Shown here: in pieces, positions 59,135 through 64,000 of the stretch | Layout of the letters: every line of letters starts with the position of its first letter | How positions within the stretch are numbered: the first letter of the stretch is position 1 | Assembly: GCA_045604545.1 (NCBI GenBank) | Contig: JAZUOG010000061.1 | Location: forward strand, 21,189 to 85,188 | Direction: 5' to 3' | From: RGIG1959 sp045604545 | GTDB lineage: Bacteria; Bacillota; Clostridia; Oscillospirales; Acutalibacteraceae | Length of the DNA: 64,000 nucleotides | The notes under the pieces: generated by a model | Database searches by the model: none | Told to the model about the DNA's origin: nothing | Seen by the model: only the letters and a program-made list of their open reading frames with translations | Translations under genes and position numbers: made by a program

Positions 59135-60706
59135 TCATCCGAGAATGTCAATGCCGGCGGTGGAAAGGTAGCCGTTGCCGACGGGATCGACGGGGCTGTT
59201 GTTGACGCGGACCTCAAAGTGGAGATGAGCGCCGTAGGAAACGCCGGAATTACCGACGTCCGCAATGTGTGTCTGTCCGCCGGTGACATAGTCGCCGACC
59301 TCGGCATACAGTGCATTGCAGTGACCGTAAAGTGTTAAAATGTGATTACCGTTCGAGTCGTAGCCGTGATCGATCATGAGGCAGTACCCATAGCCGCTCA
59401 TCCAACCGGAGTAGATGACCGTGCCGGAGGCGGCAGGGACGATCAGTCTGCCCATGGCGGAACCGTAACAGGCGAGATCGACACCGTAGTGCCAACGACC
59501 GAATTGCGGACGGTATTTGTAGCTGCTGGTGATGACGGTACAGGTCGGCGTAGGCCAGTACATACCGCCGTCGACCCCTTGAATGTAGGAACTGCCGGAA
59601 TCGTTGTCCTCATTGTCAGAGGAGTCGCTTTCGTCGGAGGAGTCATCGCTGTTGTCGGAAGAGGTGTCACCGTTGTCGGAGGAGTTATCGCCGGAATCGG
59701 GTTGCTGAGACTCTTGCTCCTGACGGTTTTGCTCTTCCTCAAGGCGTTGCTGTTCGTCTTCGAGACGCTGTTGCTCGTCTTCAAGACGTTGTTGCTCCTC
59801 CTCGCGCAGACGTTGCTCTTCTTCGCGCTGGCGTTGAGCCTCGATGGCCTTGGCGATTTCGCTGTCAAGCGTGCTTTGCTTTTGATCGATCTCGCTGATC
59901 TGCTCGCTCAGATAGGACATATCCTGTTCCATCTGGAGCGCGAGCGCTTCGGACTCGGCATAGAATCCCTGAAGCTCTGCTCTGGCGGCTTCGTTGTCCG
60001 CCTGAATGCGTTCGAGGTCGACAAGCTCTTGTTCGCGAAGATGAACATCGGCTTCGTTCTGTGCCTTCAGCAGGGCGGTGCGAGCGGCGATCTCTTCGAG
60101 CGAATCCATGATGCGTTGATCGTTTTCGGAAATACGCTCGGTCAGCTTGAAGCTGAGAAGGTAGTCGGTGTAGGATTCGCTGTTGAACAGCAGTTGAATG
60201 ACCGACACCGAGGAGTTGCTCTGCGCAATGCTGCGAAGGCGCTTTTTCAACAGCTTGAACTGATCCGCGTGCTGCTGTTCAAGCGTTGTGATGGTAGCGG
60301 TTTGCAGTTCGATCGCGGCATTCTTTTCGGCGATCTGTTGCTCAAGACTGCCGATCATCTCGAGGTTCAGGGCGATCTCTTCACCCTTTTTCTCGATTTG
60401 TTGCTGTAAAAGAGCGGACTGCGCCTGCTGCTCTTCAAGAGACTGAGCGGTTTCCTGACGCTGAGCCTCTAACGCCGCTTGCTCATCGGCAAGAGCGTCC
60501 TTTTCCTGCTCGAAGTTGTCAACCTGCTCTTTATAGTTGTTGGCTTGTTGCTCAAGTTCGGCGATCTCTTGGTCGAGATCGCTGATTTCCTGTTCAATGC
60601 CTTCAACGGTTTGGGCGTATGCTGTGGAACGGTCGTGCGGAGAATCTGCCGGAGAAGCAAATGTCCATACGAGAATAAGGCAGAGGACAAAGGACAGCAC
60701 ACGCAT
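59135..60706 (-). CDS. Secreted coiled-coil M23 endopeptidase-like protein (M23-A), directly after ftsX
   Basis: 523 residues from the ATG at 60706; a GTG at 60748 overlapping ftsX is an alternative, and neither has a strong ribosome site. Signal peptide, coiled coil (about 40-330), repeated EEEQQRLEDEQQRLED-type units (about 300-340), a Ser/Asp/Glu/Asn-rich acidic linker (about 340-390) and an M23 domain with WHYGVDLACYG, LYGHCNAL and HLHFEVRVNN. As the gene next to ftsX it is the most likely primary FtsEX partner, comparable to PcsB. Confidence 0.88.
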   Translation of the reverse strand: MRVLSFVLCLILVWTFASPADSPHDRSTAYAQTVEGIEQEISDLDQEIAELEQQANNYKEQVDNFEQEKDALADEQAALEAQRQETAQSLEEQQAQSALLQQQIEKKGEEIALNLEMIGSLEQQIAEKNAAIELQTATITTLEQQHADQFKLLKKRLRSIAQSNSSVSVIQLLFNSESYTDYLLSFKLTERISENDQRIMDSLEEIAARTALLKAQNEADVHLREQELVDLERIQADNEAARAELQGFYAESEALALQMEQDMSYLSEQISEIDQKQSTLDSEIAKAIEAQRQREEEQRLREEEQQRLEDEQQRLEDEQQRLEEEQNRQEQESQQPDSGDNSSDNGDTSSDNSDDSSDESDSSDNEDNDSGSSYIQGVDGGMYWPTPTCTVITSSYKYRPQFGRWHYGVDLACYGSAMGRLIVPAASGTVIYSGWMSGYGYCLMIDHGYDSNGNHILTLYGHCNALYAEVGDYVTGGQTHIADVGNSGVSYGAHLHFEVRVNNSPVDPVGNGYLSTAGIDILG

Positions 60707-60731
60707 AGAGAATGGGCGTGTACGGTTGTTC

Positions 60732-61661
60732 TCAGTCAATGGTAACACCGCTTTCTTCTTTCAGGTAGCGGCCGATGGAAATGGCACTGCCGAGCATACC
60801 GGTCAGTGTACCGATGATGATGAAGCCGAGGAGCAGCTCTGCCCAAACGGGGAGGAAGCCGAGCATGCCCGTGATCCCGAGATCACTGAACTTGATCATG
60901 CCCATCGACACGGTGGATACTAAGCGAGTATAGACGAAGTAGATGACACCGAAGCTCAACAGTCCGGACATCAGACCGAGAACCATGCCTTCCACCACAA
61001 AGGGCAGACGGATAAAGGCTTTGGTCGCACCGACGGATTTCATGATGTTGATCTCCAGACGGCGGCTGTAGACGGTGAGCTTGATGGTGTTGGAGATGAT
61101 GAAGAGCGAGACAAACAGCAGCATACCGATGATCCATGCGCCGATGGAGAACACCGCACTGCGAATGTTGGTCAGCACGCTCGCCACGTCCTGATAGTGA
61201 GAAACACTGTCGACGTTTTCGAGCGCCTCGATGTCGGCAAGAGTGCTCACAAAGATGCTTTCTTCGAGATCAACAAACGTCACAACGAAAGCGTCAAGCA
61301 TCGGGTTGTCTTCACCCTGCAGGGTCTCGAAGGTCGCTTCGGGGATCTCGTCGGAGAAATTCTGAAGAATTTCTTCTTTGGTGATCTTTTCGACGGTGCT
61401 GATGTTGTTCATGGTTTTCAGACGTTCGCCGAGGATATCGACTTGTGCGTCGTCGGCGGTGTCCACCGCCCAGACAACGACGGTATTCTGGCTGTAAGCC
61501 CAGTTGAAGGCTTGCTCCACGTTGACGAACACCAGATAGGCGGCACCCGTCAGCAACAAGCAGGACACAAGCACCAATACAGAGGCAACCGACATGAAGC
61601 TGTTTTGTTTGATGTTACGGAAGCCTTCCTTGATCAGGTAACCGACACTGCTCAGTTTCAT
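60732..61661 (-). CDS. ftsX: Cell division ABC transporter permease-like protein FtsX
   Basis: 309 residues. One N-terminal membrane helix (about 23-45), a large outside domain (about 46-165) and three further helices (about 172-195, 220-245 and 270-292) give the FtsX topology. The end FIIIGTLTGMLGSAISIGRYLKEE is typical. It signals across the membrane to activate wall hydrolases. The start overlaps the ftsE stop by 4 bases (ATGA). Confidence 0.93.
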   Translation of the reverse strand: MKLSSVGYLIKEGFRNIKQNSFMSVASVLVLVSCLLLTGAAYLVFVNVEQAFNWAYSQNTVVVWAVDTADDAQVDILGERLKTMNNISTVEKITKEEILQNFSDEIPEATFETLQGEDNPMLDAFVVTFVDLEESIFVSTLADIEALENVDSVSHYQDVASVLTNIRSAVFSIGAWIIGMLLFVSLFIISNTIKLTVYSRRLEINIMKSVGATKAFIRLPFVVEGMVLGLMSGLLSFGVIYFVYTRLVSTVSMGMIKFSDLGITGMLGFLPVWAELLLGFIIIGTLTGMLGSAISIGRYLKEESGVTID

Positions 61662-62485
61662 GCTTCGTCACCTCCGTTCGCTTGCTGGTCGCCGATGATA
61701 TCGGCGAGAACGGCCTCCACGGGGTCTGCCGCGGGGACGGCTTCGGGCTCGTCGGCGATGGTATCGAGGACATCCGCCACCACATTGTTCTCGTCGGGAA
61801 CGGGGGCGGCATACTCCTCCGCTTGCGGCACGTCGGAGACGACGGAACCGTCGTCGATGACAATGACGCGGCGACGGAACGCCTGAACAAGATCGTGTTC
61901 GTGCGTGACGACCAGAATGGTGGTGCCGCGGCGGTTGATCTCGGTAAGCAGTTCCATGATCTCATAGGACATTTCGGGGTCAATGTTACCCGTGGGCTCG
62001 TCCGCGATGATGAGGGACGGGTTGTTGACAAGCGCACGCGCCAGGCTGACGCGTTGCTGTTCACCGCCGGAAAGCTCCTGCGGATAGTTGCGCGCTTTGT
62101 TTTGCAGGCCGACCAGTCCGAGAATATACGGTACGCGTTTGCGGATCTCGCGGCGACCGGCGCCGGTGGCACGCATGGCAAACGCGACGTTATCAAACAC
62201 CGTCATGGTGGGGATCAGACGGAAGTCCTGAAACACGATGCCCATGGTACGACGAAGATAGGGGATCTCGCGGCGTTTGAGCTTCGACAGCTTGTAGCCG
62301 TTGACGATGACCTCGCCGGCATTGGCGACCTCTTCGCGCATGATCAGTTTCAGAAAAGTGGATTTACCGGCACCCGAAGCACCGACAATAAACACAAACT
62401 CGCCTTTTTCGATGTTGATGTTGATGTCGCGCAGTGCTTTCGTACCGTTATCGTACGTTTTATGCACGCCTCTGAATTCAATCAA
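61658..62485 (-). CDS. ftsE: Cell division ATP-binding protein FtsE with acidic C-terminal extension
   Basis: 275 residues from a TTG at 62485, chosen because AAAGGAGGTG lies 7 bases upstream and the family sequence begins there (IEFRGVHKTYDNGTKAL). Walker A GASGAGKST at 35-43, the signature LSGGEQQRVSLARA and Walker B IIADEPTGNID are intact. FtsE is usually near 228 residues; here an additional acidic, Ala/Glu/Asp-rich tail of about 45 residues follows, which could bind other division proteins. Confidence 0.93.
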   Translation of the reverse strand: MIEFRGVHKTYDNGTKALRDININIEKGEFVFIVGASGAGKSTFLKLIMREEVANAGEVIVNGYKLSKLKRREIPYLRRTMGIVFQDFRLIPTMTVFDNVAFAMRATGAGRREIRKRVPYILGLVGLQNKARNYPQELSGGEQQRVSLARALVNNPSLIIADEPTGNIDPEMSYEIMELLTEINRRGTTILVVTHEHDLVQAFRRRVIVIDDGSVVSDVPQAEEYAAPVPDENNVVADVLDTIADEPEAVPAADPVEAVLADIIGDQQANGGDEA

Positions 62486-62538
62486 AGGGATACACCTCCT
62501 TTGGGATTTGGGACGGTTACAGTTTTGACATCTGCCGT

Positions 62539-62576
62539 TAAAAAACAACGGCGAAGCGACGGGTTCGCCCATCGCC
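62539..62576 (-). terminator. Terminator of the CdaR-like gene
   Basis: On the minus strand, GCGATGGG pairs with CCCGTCGC around CGAA; a T-run follows (the A-run at 62540-62546 on the plus strand). Confidence 0.65.
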
Positions 62577-62587
62577 TCGCGGTGTTA

Positions 62588-63673
62588 TCAATACTTAACA
62601 GGGTTTGCCTGCAGATACTTCTTGACCATCAGTGCCACTTTGAAGACGATGGCATCGTCGAACTCGCGCAGATCGAGACCGGTGAGGCGCTTGATCTTTT
62701 CGAGACGATACACCAGCGTGTTGCGGTGGACGAACAGCTTGCGGGAAGTTTCGGAAACGTTCAGGTTGTTTTCGAAGAAGCGTTGGATCGTGAAAAGGGT
62801 CTCCTGATCGAGCGCGTCGATGGAGCTCTTTTTGAAGATCTCGCGCAGGAACATTTCGCACAGCGGCGTCGGCAGCTGATAGATCAGACGGGCAATACCG
62901 AGGTTGTCATAGCTGCAAATGGTTTTCTCGGTGTCAAACACCTTGCCGACTTCAAGGGCAACCTGTGCTTCCTTGAAGGAACGGGCGAGATCCTTGATAC
63001 CTTCGACGACCGTACCGATACCGACGGTAGCGGGCGTGTAGAACTCACTGCCGAGGGTGTCGACAATGGAACGGGCGAGTTTCTCGAGGTTGGAGGAGTC
63101 GATACCCGATTTCACTTCCTTGACAAGCGCAATGTCGTTTTCGCTGATGTTAATGACGAAATCTTTCGCTTTGTCGGGGAAGAGGTTTTGCACGATATCG
63201 AAGGTGGAGATATCGGTATGGTTGGTGACGCGAATGAGCAGCACCACGCGGCTGACATCGTTGTTGAAATGCAGTTCGCGCGCCTTCAGATAGATATCGC
63301 CCGGCAGAATGTTGTCGAGAATGATGTTCTTGACGAAGTTACCGCGGTCATACTTTTCATCGTAGTATTGTTTGATGCTGGAAAGAGACACGGCCAGAAG
63401 GGCGGCAAATTTTTCCGCTTGCTCGTCGGCACCGCTGACAAACAGGACGTACTCGCTGTGGGGGCGGGAACCGAAGGGCTTATAGGTGTTGCCGTCAACG
63501 ACAAAGGATTCGGTTGCGGTGAACGCCTCCGAGGTGATCGCGTTGTTGATCTCGCCGATACGGCCGAGGTCACTGCAGGCGATGACGGCGGAAGTCTCAT
63601 CAATCACACCGATCGTGCGATCGATCGCGTCGCGCATCTGATGGACGACGCCCTGGAATAATCTGTTCGACAT
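62588..63673 (-). CDS. CdaR/PucR-family transcriptional regulator
   Basis: 361 residues. The N-terminal part (about 1-120) is a sensor-like region, the middle is a GGDEF-like fold without cyclase motifs, and the C-terminus (about 300-361) is the PucR helix-turn-helix: NNLNVSETSRKLFVHRNTLVYRLEKIKRLTG. Members respond to sugar acids, purines or amino acids. It has its own promoter and an AAAGGAGA site. Neighbouring genes do not reveal the effector. Confidence 0.87.
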   Translation of the reverse strand: MSNRLFQGVVHQMRDAIDRTIGVIDETSAVIACSDLGRIGEINNAITSEAFTATESFVVDGNTYKPFGSRPHSEYVLFVSGADEQAEKFAALLAVSLSSIKQYYDEKYDRGNFVKNIILDNILPGDIYLKARELHFNNDVSRVVLLIRVTNHTDISTFDIVQNLFPDKAKDFVINISENDIALVKEVKSGIDSSNLEKLARSIVDTLGSEFYTPATVGIGTVVEGIKDLARSFKEAQVALEVGKVFDTEKTICSYDNLGIARLIYQLPTPLCEMFLREIFKKSSIDALDQETLFTIQRFFENNLNVSETSRKLFVHRNTLVYRLEKIKRLTGLDLREFDDAIVFKVALMVKKYLQANPVKY

Positions 63674-63770
63674 AGCTTCTGGTCTCCTTTACCTTGTAAA
63701 GTGTCATCTCTTCTCGTTTTCGGAATTCAAGACACGGAAAAGCGGATTACCCGCGATACTCCTAGTTATC

Positions 63771-63799
63771 ATTGTACACAATAAAGAGGAAAATTTCAA
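63771..63799 (-). promoter_or_regulatory. Promoter of the CdaR-like gene
   Basis: On the minus strand, TTGAAA (63799-63794) and TACAAT (63776-63771), 17-base spacer. Confidence 0.72.
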
Positions 63800-64000
63800 G
63801 TAAAATTGCCGAATTTTGCGCAAAAAAACATCTCGTTTTCGTAACTTTTACAGTTTTGAAACAATAAAAGAGCCAAACAACCGCTTTTTGGAAGAAAAAC
63901 GGGGGCAGATGAACGCAAAATACCCCTTGTTCGGCGTTGCACACAAAAAGCAGCTCGCGGGAAGCCGCGGGGCCTTTTGAAAAAACTTTGTTATTAAATA
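63800..64000. other. AT-rich intergenic end of the window
   Basis: Together with the upstream region of the CdaR-like gene this makes a gap of about 330 bases. Apart from the promoter, only an imperfect hairpin (about 63945-63978, CGCGG/CCGCG core with A- and T-rich flanks) is visible, possibly a terminator of a gene beyond the edge. The minus-strand frame at 63762-63944 is not a credible gene. Confidence 0.5.

Noticed and set aside
63762..63944. A 60-codon minus-strand frame near the right edge
   Set aside because: It spans the promoter of the CdaR-like gene, is low-complexity AT-rich and has no supporting ribosome site.

Overview
The window is a mid-to-high GC, Gram-positive-type chromosome segment, most like a clostridial gut or rumen bacterium of the Ruminococcaceae/Oscillospiraceae. 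Supporting signs are the smc-ftsY-rdgB-yhbY-nadD/yqeK-LCP-rsfS-leuS order, a PASTA-containing division PBP, a single-chain glycyl-tRNA synthetase, an N-terminal-rubredoxin (reverse) rubrerythrin, a cohesin/dockerin pair, a CD1247-type zinc-ribbon protein and a MurE carrying the DNPR (meso-diaminopimelate) motif. Promoters are mostly good sigma-A types (TTGACA-17-TATAAT) and many units end in clear intrinsic terminators. No tRNA, rRNA, CRISPR array, insertion sequence or prophage was recognised.

Layout. 1-8700: a co-directional housekeeping run (3' part of smc, ftsY, rdgB, yhbY, a nadD-yqeK fusion, an LCP wall protein, rsfS, leuS). 8724-14741: rpsU, a YqeG phosphatase, an endonuclease IV-like protein, aroQ, an M24 peptidase, efp, a Cys/Asp-rich zinc-ribbon protein, cysK and a small membrane protein. 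14748-25677: an extracellular-protein region with a leaderless DUF11 protein, a secreted LRR/Ig/dockerin protein, a polysaccharide deacetylase coupled to prfC, a 1772-residue scaffoldin-like protein with about six cohesin-like modules joined by pure poly-threonine linkers, a 43-residue peptide gene directly behind it, and a MITE-like inverted repeat. 25678-35868: mixed metabolism and stress genes (ispDF fusion, a DivIVA-like coiled coil, rsmD, proC, a PerR/Fur regulator with reverse rubrerythrin, a divergent XRE/SLOG pair over two palindromic operators, YbaK, a degenerate M14 peptidase homologue, NUDIX, glyS).

35950-49092: the division and cell-wall cluster mraZ, rsmH, ftsL, PASTA PBP, murE, mraY, ftsW, murG, murA, ftsQ, ftsZ. 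murF, murD, murC and murB are absent from it, and hairpin terminators split it after mraZ and after ftsL. A ribokinase follows. 50053-55067 (minus strand): a compact three-gene operon encoding a TerB-N/TerB-C protein, a BrxD-like (DUF2791) P-loop ATPase and an Lhr/BrxHI-like superfamily II helicase. This is the best candidate for an incompletely described system. 55178-63673 (minus strand): an SPFH/stomatin protein, then an ftsE-ftsX operon followed by three consecutive secreted coiled-coil M23 (LytM) proteins, and a CdaR/PucR-type regulator.

The common theme is the cell envelope: peptidoglycan precursor synthesis and septation, FtsEX with three possible hydrolase partners, an LCP ligase, and a cell-surface cohesin/dockerin assembly. 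Threonine-rich linkers recur in unrelated secreted proteins of the window. Functions are inferred from sequence by eye; no database search was run.
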